The notes under the pieces are model-generated. The model did no database searches and was not told the origin of the DNA. It worked only from the letters and a program-made list of their open reading frames with translations. From Clostridia bacterium (lineage in GTDB: Bacteria; Bacillota; Clostridia; Oscillospirales; SIG627), in contig JAFTEP010000270.1 of assembly GCA_017453605.1 (NCBI GenBank), forward strand, positions 1 to 13,324: a stretch of 13,324 bases of DNA. Reading direction: 5' to 3'. Below are positions 1-7,185 of the stretch, one piece after another (position 1 is the stretch's first letter; every line of letters begins with the position of its first letter). A program made the translations under genes and the position numbers.

Positions 1-1230
1 CTCAAGGCTGATGTGCTTCAGCACCGGCACTCCCGGGATATATCCGAAACTGACGTCGTCAAGCTTGACCTCGCCCGTGAGTTTTTCGGGGATCACAGGA
101 TCGGGATCGTCCATCTCCTCGGGCATATCGAGCACCTCGAAGACCCTCTCGGCTCCGGCGAGAGCCGAAAACACGGTGTTCATCTGCATCGAGATCTCGT
201 TGATCGGGCGGTTGAAATGTCTTGTGAAATTGAGAATGACGGTCAGACCGCCGACGTCGAAGTTGTTTGTTATAATCAGTATCCCGCCCACACAGGCAGT
301 TATCGCGTAGGTGACGTTTGAGAGCTGGTGGGTGACCGGGCCCATAAGTCCCGAGCGGAACTGCGCTTCGATCTGAGCGTCGAGAAGCTTATTGTTGAGA
401 TAGTCGAATTCCTCTGCGCTCATATCTTCGTGATCGAATATCTTGACGACTTTCTGTCCGGAGATCGTTTCCTCTGAAAATCCGTTGAGCATCCCGAGGC
501 TTTTCTGCTGTCTTTGATACGCGCCGCGGCTCTTTTTGATTATCTGCTTTGAAGCGATCACCATAAGAGGGCTCATAACTATCGTTATCCCGCCCAGGAT
601 AAGGCTTGTTGCGAGCATAAGTATCACAGTCCCGACAAGAGTCACGGCGCCGGTGATGATCTGAATGAGTGTCGTGTTGAGCATTTCGCCGAGAGCGTCG
701 ACGTCGTTCGTGAAGCGGCTCATGATGTCGCCCGCGGCGTTGTAGTCAAAATAGCTGATCGGAAGCTCCTGCAGCTTGTCGTAGAGCTCTTTTCTCAGGT
801 TTTTGAGCGTTTTTTGAGAGACGGCGAGCATGATCCTCTGCTGAAGAAAATGAGAGAGGACAGAGCCGAGATAGATCGCCGTAAGTATGATAAGCGCCGT
901 TCCGAGAGCGGCGAGCCTCGGCGTCACGTCTGCTTCATTCGGATCGTAATATATAAACTCGTTGATAATAGGCTTAAGTCTGTATGTCCCGATAAGTGAA
1001 AGCACGGTATTTGCGAGAGCGAAGAAAACGGCGATCGCCATGAGCTTTTTTTCTTTTCCTATATAGGAAAGAGTGCGCAGGACGGTCTTTTTCATATCCT
1101 TGGGTTTGCCGTTTGCGCTCATGGCGGATCCCGGACCGCCGCCGCGTCCGAGCGTCATGTGCTTGGGAGCGTTCTTGACTTCGGTCCCGCCGTATTTCTT
1201 TTCGAGAAGTTCAAAGCGGTCTTCAGGCAT
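1..1230 (-). CDS. ABC exporter half-transporter, permease plus start of ATPase domain (partial, second gene of pair)
   Basis: This is a type IV (multidrug/lipid exporter-like) ABC half-transporter that runs off the left edge. 410 codons are visible, covering the cytoplasmic N-terminus, the whole membrane domain and the first ~25 residues of the nucleotide-binding domain. Walker A, signature and Walker B all lie outside the window. The N-terminus is a ~50-residue soluble extension with a Gly-rich stretch (LGRGGGPGSAM), as in many clostridial exporters of this class. The coupling-helix region reads ISYFDYNAAGDIMSRFTNDVD and the NBD entry reads VKLDDVSFGYIPG. The ATG at 1230 overlaps the stop of the upstream ABC gene by 8 bases and has a strong AGGGAGG ribosome site inside that gene, so translation is probably coupled. 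By family knowledge it is the partner of the upstream protein. The substrate cannot be read from the sequence. Confidence 0.93.
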   Translation of the reverse strand, partial: MPEDRFELLEKKYGGTEVKNAPKHMTLGRGGGPGSAMSANGKPKDMKKTVLRTLSYIGKEKKLMAIAVFFALANTVLSLIGTYRLKPIINEFIYYDPNEADVTPRLAALGTALIILTAIYLGSVLSHFLQQRIMLAVSQKTLKNLRKELYDKLQELPISYFDYNAAGDIMSRFTNDVDALGEMLNTTLIQIITGAVTLVGTVILMLATSLILGGITIVMSPLMVIASKQIIKKSRGAYQRQQKSLGMLNGFSEETISGQKVVKIFDHEDMSAEEFDYLNNKLLDAQIEAQFRSGLMGPVTHQLSNVTYAITACVGGILIITNNFDVGGLTVILNFTRHFNRPINEISMQMNTVFSALAGAERVFEVLDMPEEMDDPDPVIPEKLTGEVKLDDVSFGYIPGVPVLKHISLE

Positions 1231-3001
1231 TGACTTTCGCCTCCCTTTCTGCGGCAAAAGTATCGCCCGCGTCGTTGTTTTTGTCGTTCTGAGACCAGTA
1301 TATCTCGCGGTAAGCCGAGCAGGTCTTCATGAGCTCGACGTGGTTTCCCGTTCCGACGATCTTTCCTTCGTCCATCACGACGATCACATCAGCGTCGATG
1401 ACGGAATTTATCCTCTGGGCGATTATCAGCTTTGTCGTTCCTTTGAGGCTCGATGCGAATTCTCTTCTTATCGCCGCGTCCGTCGCGGTATCTACGGCGC
1501 TCGTGGAGTCGTCGAGAATGATTATCGCCGGACGCTTCAAAAGTGCGCGCGCTATGCAGAGCCTCTGTTTCTGACCGCCGGAAAGGTTCTGACCGCCCCT
1601 GACGAGAAGGGTTTGGTAGCCGTCGGGCATCGAGCTTATGAAGTCGTGAGCCTGAGCGGTGCGGCAGGCCCTCTCGATATCCCCGTCGCTCGCCTGAGGA
1701 TCGCCCCAGCGAAGATTTTCAGCTATTGAGCCGGAAAACAGAGTGTTTTTCTGCAGAACGACGGAGATCTTGTCCCTTAAAACGCGAGACGGGATAGTTC
1801 TGACGTCCTTTCCGTCGACGAGGACTCTGCCCTCTGTCGTATCGTAAAGGCGCGGTATCAGAGATACGAGAGTGGTCTTGCCGCTGCCGGTAGATCCGAT
1901 TATCCCGACGGTCTGCCCGCTCTTTATTTCAAGATCTATTCCGTCAAGGACCCAGCCGGGATTGTTCTTAAAATACTTGAATTTAACTCCCTCGAAAGTG
2001 ATGTCTCCGCTTTCGATCCGGGCGTTCTCGTCGGCCAGATTGTCTGTTATCGGGATATCGGCGCCGAAGACTTCTCTGATCCTCTTGCTCGACGCGCTCG
2101 CTCTCGTGCCTTGCAGGACGATGTTCGCGACAAAGTTCAGCGCCGTAAGTATCTGAGAAAGATAGGTGATGAAGGCGGTCAGAGTGCCGACCGTCATATC
2201 GTTTACCATGATCTGTCTGCCCGCGAACCACACGACCGCGACTGTCGTCAGATTGATCGCAAGGGCAGAAACGGGCTGCATCAGGATCATCATTTTCAGA
2301 GCCCGGACGGTTTTGTCCTTCAATTCATCGCTGATGCGCTCGAATTTCTTCTTCTCGTGTTCCTCGGTCGCAAAGGACTTTATCACTTTTTCGTTCGTGA
2401 CTGTCTCGCGCACGTCGGAGTTCAGAACGTCGAGCTGCTTTTGCATGACTGTGTACCTGGGGGAGGCGATGATGATGATCGCCGCCGTCGCCGCGGCAAG
2501 AAGGGGCACGACGATGAGAATGACAAGAGCGAGCCGCGGATTCATCGAGAATGACATGACCAGCGCGCCGATGAGCATGATCGGCGCCCTGAAAAAGCCC
2601 CTGAGAAGAGTCTGAGTGAAATTCTGGACCTGTGTCACGTCGTTTGTGAGTCGGGTTATCAATGAACCCGTCGTGAAATCGTCGATGTTTGAAAACGAAA
2701 AGCGCTGGATCCTCCCGAAGGTGTCTTTTCTGACTCCGGCGGCAAGTCTTGAAGAACCCCGGATCGAGAAAAACGCTCCGAGAACACCCGTGAGCATCAT
2801 CGCAAGCGCGATGACGAGCATATATGCGCCGTATCTGAAAATGACCTCCAGATCCCTGTTCGCCGCGCCCTCGTCAATGATCTTCGCGCTGACTGACGGC
2901 AGGATGAACTCGCCGCTCGCCTCGAGGATCATAAACAACGGTCCGAGCAAAAAACAGTACCAGTGTTTTTTGACGTGAGGAAGATATAATCTCTTTTTCA
3001 T
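1223..3001 (-). CDS. ABC exporter half-transporter with degenerate ATPase site (first gene of heterodimer)
   Basis: This is a full-length (592 aa) fused permease-ATPase half-transporter. The membrane domain spans residues ~15-300 with about six helices. The nucleotide-binding domain (~330-575) has Walker A GSTGSGKTT at 369-377, Q-loop Gln417, signature LSGGQKQR at 473-480 and Walker B ending LDDSTSAVD at 496-504. Two catalytic positions differ from the canonical ones: Asp498 replaces the catalytic Glu after Walker B, and Gln529 (IAQR) replaces the switch His. The same pair of changes marks the degenerate-site subunit of heterodimeric exporters such as TM287/288 and BmrCD. It should therefore pair with the protein encoded by the overlapping downstream gene, which would supply the competent site. 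It is transcribed from a consensus promoter at 3052-3080. The ATG has GGGAGA four bases upstream. The likely role is export of drugs, lipids or peptides; the substrate is unknown. Confidence 0.95.
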   Translation of the reverse strand: MKKRLYLPHVKKHWYCFLLGPLFMILEASGEFILPSVSAKIIDEGAANRDLEVIFRYGAYMLVIALAMMLTGVLGAFFSIRGSSRLAAGVRKDTFGRIQRFSFSNIDDFTTGSLITRLTNDVTQVQNFTQTLLRGFFRAPIMLIGALVMSFSMNPRLALVILIVVPLLAAATAAIIIIASPRYTVMQKQLDVLNSDVRETVTNEKVIKSFATEEHEKKKFERISDELKDKTVRALKMMILMQPVSALAINLTTVAVVWFAGRQIMVNDMTVGTLTAFITYLSQILTALNFVANIVLQGTRASASSKRIREVFGADIPITDNLADENARIESGDITFEGVKFKYFKNNPGWVLDGIDLEIKSGQTVGIIGSTGSGKTTLVSLIPRLYDTTEGRVLVDGKDVRTIPSRVLRDKISVVLQKNTLFSGSIAENLRWGDPQASDGDIERACRTAQAHDFISSMPDGYQTLLVRGGQNLSGGQKQRLCIARALLKRPAIIILDDSTSAVDTATDAAIRREFASSLKGTTKLIIAQRINSVIDADVIVVMDEGKIVGTGNHVELMKTCSAYREIYWSQNDKNNDAGDTFAAEREAKVNA

Positions 3002-3051
3002 GCGTCTCCCGGCTTTTCGCGGTCTGATCCGCGAGTTTATAGTATACGGGT

Positions 3052-3080
3052 ATTATATCCCATTCTTTATGATTTGTCAA
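3052..3080 (-). promoter_or_regulatory. Perfect-consensus housekeeping sigma promoter for the ABC operon
   Basis: Read on the minus strand, TTGACA (3075-3080) and TATAAT (3052-3057) are separated by exactly 17 bases, a 12/12 match to the sigma-A/sigma-70 consensus. Transcription should start near 3045, giving a ~45-base leader. That leader holds a small inverted repeat (TCGCGG / CCGCGA, about 3017-3034) just upstream of the GGGAGA ribosome site. The promoter lies immediately after the terminator of the preceding gene. Confidence 0.88.
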
Positions 3081-3101
3081 AACAGAATTGCATAAAACGT
3101 A

Positions 3102-3133
3102 TTAAAAAAGAAGCGGCCCCGTTAAGGAGCCGC
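3102..3133 (-). terminator. Intrinsic terminator after the DUF378 gene
   Basis: On the minus strand GCGGCTCC, loop TTAAC and GGGGCCGC form an 8-pair stem with one G-U pair (3113-3133). TTCTTTTTT follows directly (3112-3104). It ends the DUF378 transcript 15 bases after its stop codon and insulates it from the ABC promoter that begins ~20 bases further on. Confidence 0.9.
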
Positions 3134-3148
3134 CCGTAAAAACGGTTT

Positions 3149-3364
3149 TCAGTGATCCTCGGCTTCGATGAGTCTGTCTCTCTCTCTGAAGAGGAGCGAA
3201 ACGCACCAGAGTGCGCACAGACCGACGACTGAGAAAATGATCCTGGCGACAAGATTGTCCGAGCCGCCGCAGATCCAGGAAACAAAATCGAACTTGAACA
3301 GTCCGACGCTTCCCCAGTTGAGACCGCCGATTATCAGCCCAATGAGAGCTATCCTGTCAAGCAT
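3149..3364 (-). CDS. Small two-helix membrane protein, DUF378 family
   Basis: This is a 71-residue protein with two hydrophobic helices (residues ~4-24 and ~39-59) and a charged C-terminal tail. The N-terminal half carries IGLIIGGLNWGSVGLF, the characteristic pattern of DUF378 (YuzA-like) proteins, whose function is unknown. I chose the ATG at 3364 because family members begin a few residues before this motif; a GAAAGG ribosome-site match lies 12 bases upstream, which is rather far. An in-frame ATG at 3421 would add 19 basic residues (MRRACKTARISKNERHLKK) but has only a weak, distant GGGA, and its position could instead be part of a promoter (TATTAT at ~3420-3425). The gene appears monocistronic, with its own terminator downstream. 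Confidence 0.85.
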   Translation of the reverse strand: MLDRIALIGLIIGGLNWGSVGLFKFDFVSWICGGSDNLVARIIFSVVGLCALWCVSLLFRERDRLIEAEDH

Positions 3365-3438
3365 TTTTTTGAGATGCCTTTCGTTTTTGCTGATGCGCGC
3401 CGTCTTGCAAGCCCGGCGCATAATAGAGTATGGCGTCC

Positions 3439-3462
3439 CAAAAAAGAGTTTATTCTTTTTTG
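3439..3462 (-). terminator. Possible weak A/T-rich terminator after the DUF4097 gene
   Basis: A 9-pair inverted repeat (CAAAAAAGA / TCTTTTTTG, 6-base loop) begins two bases after the stop codon of the DUF4097 gene. It ends in six T on the minus strand. It has almost no G-C pairs, so it would be weak. The sequence is symmetrical, but the plus strand has no gene here to terminate. Confidence 0.35.
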
Positions 3463-3463
3463 C

Positions 3464-4441
3464 TTATGGCAATTTAAGCAAGTCGCCGAAAACTTCAAAG
3501 TCGGTTTCGGGATATTTTTCCGAATCGAATTCTCTCAGCCTGACCGATCCCACGACGGACTGACACCACAGAGAATTGTTCTCGGCGCTGTAGAGACTGT
3601 ATTCCTTTTTGTCGTTTTCATAAGAAAACGGAGAAATGCCGCCGAGTGTCGTGGAGAGACGGAGCTGATAGTCTTCGTCGGAAAGCTGGGTCAGAACGAG
3701 TATGTCGCCCTTGACGGTCTTGAGATTTGTCTTGTTTGAGCCGATAAGAGCGAAGATATCGCCTAAAGTAAGATCGACTGTAGCCTGAGGATAAGAACAG
3801 CGTCTCAGATAAACGTCGCCGTCGTCGCTCTTGACGTTCAGGACCGAACTCATCGAGCAGCCGTCGATCATGATGGAACCGACGGAATTTTTGATATACA
3901 GTTCGCTGCACGAAATATCTCTGACCTTGATATCTCCGACAAAACCGGTGACGTTGAGAACCAGATCGAAATCCGCGGGATTGATATACAGCGTGATGTT
4001 TCTTTCGGTCCGGGCGTTATTAGACCAGCGGAAGATCTGCCTGAGACCGTTGAAACTGAAGCCGTTTTTAGAAACTTCAACTCCCAAAAAACCGACGGGG
4101 TTCTTTTCTCCGACGGAAAGCAGACCGTCGCCGAAGAAATACTCGAGGTTGTTGAGATCCGTGTTCTCGAGCGCGATCCTGCTTTGTCCTTCCGTGGAGA
4201 CCACGTTCACGCTGCCGACGTAGGAGGTCAATTCGATCTTCTTTATCACGACTCCGGGAACGGCGCCCATTTCCTCAAAGGTCTTCGTGACGTTTCCGAT
4301 ATCGGGCTTAGAGTTGTTCTGGCCGGGATAGATGTCGATCTTGGTTATGGAAGTGTAGATAAGCGTGATGATAGTAAGCAGAAATCCCGCGACAAAAAGG
4401 ATCAGCGCCGAGATCAGCATGGATTTGGTGTTCTTTTTCAC
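3464..4441 (-). CDS. DUF4097 family membrane-anchored beta-repeat protein
   Basis: This 325-residue protein has one N-terminal membrane helix (about residues 8-30, after MKKNTKS). The rest is a long beta-rich region with recurring short turns such as VGDIKVRD, VGSIMIDG, DGDVYLRR, LGDIFALI and KGDILVL. This pattern is typical of DUF4097 putative adhesin/beta-solenoid domains, placed outside the membrane if the helix is an uncleaved anchor. The start is GTG at 4441; its GTGA overlaps the stop of the upstream gene, and a strong GGGAGGTG site lies 7 bases upstream, indicating translational coupling. DUF4097 proteins commonly sit next to DUF1700 proteins, as here, and some such pairs are linked to cell-envelope stress. 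The exact role is unknown. No sortase motif or lipobox is visible. Confidence 0.85.
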   Translation of the reverse strand: MKKNTKSMLISALILFVAGFLLTIITLIYTSITKIDIYPGQNNSKPDIGNVTKTFEEMGAVPGVVIKKIELTSYVGSVNVVSTEGQSRIALENTDLNNLEYFFGDGLLSVGEKNPVGFLGVEVSKNGFSFNGLRQIFRWSNNARTERNITLYINPADFDLVLNVTGFVGDIKVRDISCSELYIKNSVGSIMIDGCSMSSVLNVKSDDGDVYLRRCSYPQATVDLTLGDIFALIGSNKTNLKTVKGDILVLTQLSDEDYQLRLSTTLGGISPFSYENDKKEYSLYSAENNSLWCQSVVGSVRLREFDSEKYPETDFEVFGDLLKLP

Positions 4442-5340
4442 TTCTTTTCACCTCCCGCGTCAGACCCGAAGATGAACTCTCTGAGGAACCTGAATGTCCA
4501 AAGATAGAGTTTTGTTATAGATTTCATTGCAAGAGGGATCACACCCGTCAGAAGCTGATAGACGAGGGCGGTTATCGCTGTAACGACGCCTATAAGCATC
4601 GTGCCGAGGCCTATCTCTATCAGAGCGACGGGAACGCTCGTGAGGAACATCACGATCCCGTAGACGAGTTCCGCAACGGAAACGAGGATCAGAGCCGCCT
4701 CTATGATCCCGAGAACAGCGGCGGCCGCAACTATCACGGCGAGCGCCGCAACGTACAAAAGCACGAGGAGGACCGTGAGGATGACAAAGACGGGGGAGAA
4801 GACGATCCTAAGGGCGATAGAGACCGGCTTTCTGTTCTCGTCGGGAATATTGAGTTTGTCGATGATCGTGTTCGCCAGGCCGTAATACTTTCTGCGCGAA
4901 ACATTGCCGCCGTTCTTTTTGGAGCCGATACCGCGGACAGGGCGTTTTTTGCGATCTTTTTCTGTATGATCGTCCTCTCCGAAGATCCTGACGTCGTCGT
5001 CATCTTCCTCGGATTCGTCCGCATCGGGAGTCTGTTCGGACTCGGAGTCATTTGCGGGCTCATCTTTTATGAGATCTGCGGCGATCTCTTCTTGTTTTTT
5101 TGTCTCCGATTCGGTCTCGGAAGACGATTTCGGGTTGTTTTTCAATTTTCCGTACTCGATCTTGAGCTTTCTGAGGATAAGCTCGATGCTTCCGAAATCC
5201 GCCACGATCTTCTCTTCTTCGTCGGCGGATTTCGCCTTCAGCAGGCGGTTCTCGTAAAAGCTCACAAGCGAGTCCAGATCCTCGGGCTTCATGAAATCCG
5301 CGCCCGATCGAAGCTGGTCAATAAATTCGTTGCCTGTCAT
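4438..5340 (-). CDS. DUF1700-like (HAAS-type) membrane protein with acidic linker
   Basis: This is a 300-residue protein in three parts. Residues 1-65 form a helical domain resembling DUF1700/HAAS (EFIDQLRSG, then FYENRLLKAKSADEEEKIV, then FGSIELILRKL). Residues ~70-135 are a highly acidic low-complexity linker containing ESEEDDDD, followed by a basic stretch RKKRPVRGIGSKK. Residues ~176-272 form several hydrophobic helices, and a short charged tail ends in GGEKK. I chose the ATG at 5340 because GCGGAG lies 5 bases upstream; an in-frame ATG at 5370 would overlap the preceding gene and has no such site. It lies 13 bases after the alcohol dehydrogenase gene and overlaps the DUF4097 gene by 4 bases, so all three are probably co-transcribed. 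DUF1700 genes often follow a PadR-type regulator; none is present here. The function is not established. Confidence 0.8.
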   Translation of the reverse strand: MTGNEFIDQLRSGADFMKPEDLDSLVSFYENRLLKAKSADEEEKIVADFGSIELILRKLKIEYGKLKNNPKSSSETESETKKQEEIAADLIKDEPANDSESEQTPDADESEEDDDDVRIFGEDDHTEKDRKKRPVRGIGSKKNGGNVSRRKYYGLANTIIDKLNIPDENRKPVSIALRIVFSPVFVILTVLLVLLYVAALAVIVAAAAVLGIIEAALILVSVAELVYGIVMFLTSVPVALIEIGLGTMLIGVVTAITALVYQLLTGVIPLAMKSITKLYLWTFRFLREFIFGSDAGGEKK

Positions 5341-5353
5341 TTTTTCTCCGCTT

Positions 5354-6526
5354 TCACATACTTGCTTCAAGGATCCGCTTCAGCGCCGCCTTGTCAAGGG
5401 GAGCAAACATCCACGGTTCGTCTGTGCTGTCGTATTCGAGGATATGGTCAGCCATTTCGTCGATCTTATCGGCCTTCACGCCGAGTTTTTCCAAACTCAT
5501 CGGGATCCCGATCGACTCAAAAAATGCAAAAAACCTGTCTATTACACGGTTGGCCGCGTCAAAACCATCAAGATCGTCGCCGAGACCGAAAAGCCCTTTC
5601 CCGAGAGTAACAAATCTTTCGACGGTCTTTTCAGAAAGGATCTCCTTCATCCAGCGCGGAGTTATTATCGCGAGACCCGCTCCGTGAGTTATGTCAAAAT
5701 ATGCGCTGAGAGCGTGTTCGATGGAGTGCATCGGCCAGCCCGAATATCCGGAACCGTTTGCGAGGATCCCGTTGCAGCCCCAGCTGCAGACATACATCAA
5801 TTCGCTCCTTGCCTCGTAGTCGTCAGGATCTCTGAGCGCCGTCAGGACGTTATTCATCAGTGAATCTATGGCTGAGATCATCACTCCGTCGTTGAACGAC
5901 GAACTCGGATACGCGAAAAACTGTTCGAGAACGTGATTTATCGCGTCTGAGGTCCCGCAGGCAGTCTGCCACTTGGAGACGCTGAACGTGTATTCCGGAT
6001 CGAGGATAGACGCGACGGGGTAGAGAAGGTCGTCCACGTACGCCCTTTTGTCACAGAGAGCAGTGTTTGAGATGACGCATCCGCTGTCGTACTCGCTGCC
6101 GGTGGCGGCGAGAGTTATTATATCCACCACGGGGAGAGCTTCTTTTGCCTTGACCTTTCCGGAAATGAGATCCCAGCCCTCTCCGTCGTACATCGCGCAG
6201 GCGGAGATGGCCTTCGAGCAGTCCAGGACGGAACCGCCTCCGACCGAAAGGATGACGTCCACGGCATTTTCCTTGCAGAGCTTCGCGCCCGTGACGACAG
6301 ACGGATCGTACTTGGGATTGGGCTCTATGCCCGAAAGCTCTACGATATTGTGATCGGCGAGCAGTTTTTTGACTTTGTCGTAGAGACCCGATTTTTTTAT
6401 AGATCCTCCGCCGTATGTGAGAAGGACGTTTTTGCCGTATTTTTCGACAATTTCCGGGAGAAACTTTATCGAATCTCTGCCGAAATACATTTTTGTCGGC
6501 GTGTGGTAAATGAAGTTTCCTATCAT
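5354..6526 (-). CDS. Iron-containing alcohol dehydrogenase (butanol dehydrogenase-like)
   Basis: This group III metal-dependent alcohol dehydrogenase (390 aa, normal length) interconverts aldehydes or ketones and alcohols using NAD(P)H in the cytosol. Its N-terminus FIYHTPTKMYFG and TYGGGSIKKSGLYD are typical of the BdhA/YugJ branch. The nucleotide-binding loop is SVGGGSVLD (94-102). The metal ligands are in place: Asp194 and His198 (GTSDAINHVLEQ), His267 (PMHSIEH) and His281 (DITHGAGLAI), with His271 at the usual catalytic position. I chose the ATG at 6526 because ACGGAG sits 8 bases upstream; a TTG 18 bases further upstream is in frame but would swallow that site. It heads an apparent operon with the DUF1700-like and DUF4097 genes. 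It probably acts in fermentative NAD(P)+ regeneration; the true substrate is not determinable. Confidence 0.93.
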   Translation of the reverse strand: MIGNFIYHTPTKMYFGRDSIKFLPEIVEKYGKNVLLTYGGGSIKKSGLYDKVKKLLADHNIVELSGIEPNPKYDPSVVTGAKLCKENAVDVILSVGGGSVLDCSKAISACAMYDGEGWDLISGKVKAKEALPVVDIITLAATGSEYDSGCVISNTALCDKRAYVDDLLYPVASILDPEYTFSVSKWQTACGTSDAINHVLEQFFAYPSSSFNDGVMISAIDSLMNNVLTALRDPDDYEARSELMYVCSWGCNGILANGSGYSGWPMHSIEHALSAYFDITHGAGLAIITPRWMKEILSEKTVERFVTLGKGLFGLGDDLDGFDAANRVIDRFFAFFESIGIPMSLEKLGVKADKIDEMADHILEYDSTDEPWMFAPLDKAALKRILEASM

Positions 6527-6573
6527 CGTTGCGGCTCCGTTCAAGATAAGAATGAATGGGCTTTCTGAAGAAT

Positions 6574-6602
6574 ATTATCTCATATCGAGCAGAAAAAAGC
6601 AA
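6574..6602 (-). promoter_or_regulatory. Candidate promoter for the alcohol dehydrogenase operon
   Basis: On the minus strand TTGCTT (6597-6602) and GATAAT (6574-6579) are 17 bases apart. The -10 is a good match and the -35 matches only in TTG. It lies in the only gap between yqeG and this operon, and no terminator hairpin is visible after yqeG, so read-through from yqeG is also possible. Confidence 0.5.
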
Positions 6603-6612
6603 TAAAACAAAC

Positions 6613-7116
6613 TTATTTTTTCTTTTTTGCTTTGTAAATTTTCAGTAAAGGTTTTTCAAGAAGCCTTTTCAGATAGAAAAATTTATTTTCATAAGGGTCG
6701 ATCGGGTCGACGAGAAAAAACTTCATCCCGTTTCTTTTTGCGCAAAGACAGTCTGTCAAAAGCTGATCGCCGACGAAAAGGATCTTCTCTACAGGAGCGT
6801 CAAGTTCGGCTGAAGGAGCAAAAAGCGCGCTTTTCTTCGGCTTTCCGGCATTTCCGAACGCCTTCACACCGAGTTCCTTCCCGAACTTTTGGGCTCTTTC
6901 GCTTGAATTGTTGGAAACGAGCGCGGTTTTGATGCCGCTTTCGTGAAGCGAACTAAAATATTCTTTTATTTTCTCATCCGGAAGCGGCGTTCCGTGCCGC
7001 ACGAGGGTGTCGTCTATATCGAAGACGACGCCTTCGACGCCGTGAGCTTTTATTATGGACGCTCTTATCTCAAACACGGTGCCGAAATCGGCGTCCGGCA
7101 TAAATCTGTCGAACAT
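6613..7116 (-). CDS. yqeG: YqeG family HAD IIIA-type phosphatase
   Basis: This 167-residue HAD-superfamily hydrolase has the full active-site set: motif I FDIDDTLV with nucleophile Asp33 and Asp35, motif II VSNN with Ser68, motif III Lys92 (GKPKK) and motif IV GDQLLTD with Asp117 and Asp122. The N-terminus MFDRFMPDAD and the ending VDPIDPYENKFFYLKR are characteristic of YqeG. The family is related to yeast GEP4, a phosphatidylglycerophosphate phosphatase, so a role in phospholipid synthesis is plausible but inferred. The ATG at 7116 has AAGGT five bases upstream. A good promoter lies at 7150-7178, so it need not be expressed with sigE. In Bacillus yqeG sits with yqeH-aroE; that context is absent here. 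The C-terminus is very basic (KAKKKK). Confidence 0.92.
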   Translation of the reverse strand: MFDRFMPDADFGTVFEIRASIIKAHGVEGVVFDIDDTLVRHGTPLPDEKIKEYFSSLHESGIKTALVSNNSSERAQKFGKELGVKAFGNAGKPKKSALFAPSAELDAPVEKILFVGDQLLTDCLCAKRNGMKFFLVDPIDPYENKFFYLKRLLEKPLLKIYKAKKKK

Positions 7117-7149
7117 TTTTTTACCTTATCTATAATAATATCCGCAGAT

Positions 7150-7178
7150 ATTTTATCACACTGCGCGCCGTTTGTAAA
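7150..7178 (-). promoter_or_regulatory. Promoter for yqeG
   Basis: On the minus strand TTTACA (7173-7178) and TAAAAT (7150-7155) are separated by 17 bases, 10/12 matches to the housekeeping consensus. Transcription would start near 7143, 27 bases before the yqeG ATG. It begins only 8 bases after the sigE stop codon, which makes yqeG transcription independent of the sporulation operon. Confidence 0.72.
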
Positions 7179-7185
7179 TAATCTT

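Noticed and set aside
1073..1729. 218-residue plus-strand frame, and several 120-214-residue plus-strand frames elsewhere in the left 10 kb
   Set aside because: All are antisense to well-identified genes, have arginine/serine-rich shadow-type translations, and lack ribosome sites.
7157..7172. GC-rich GGCGCGC stretch after sigE as a terminator
   Set aside because: The self-complementary part is very short with no loop and no T run; it is the spacer of the yqeG promoter.
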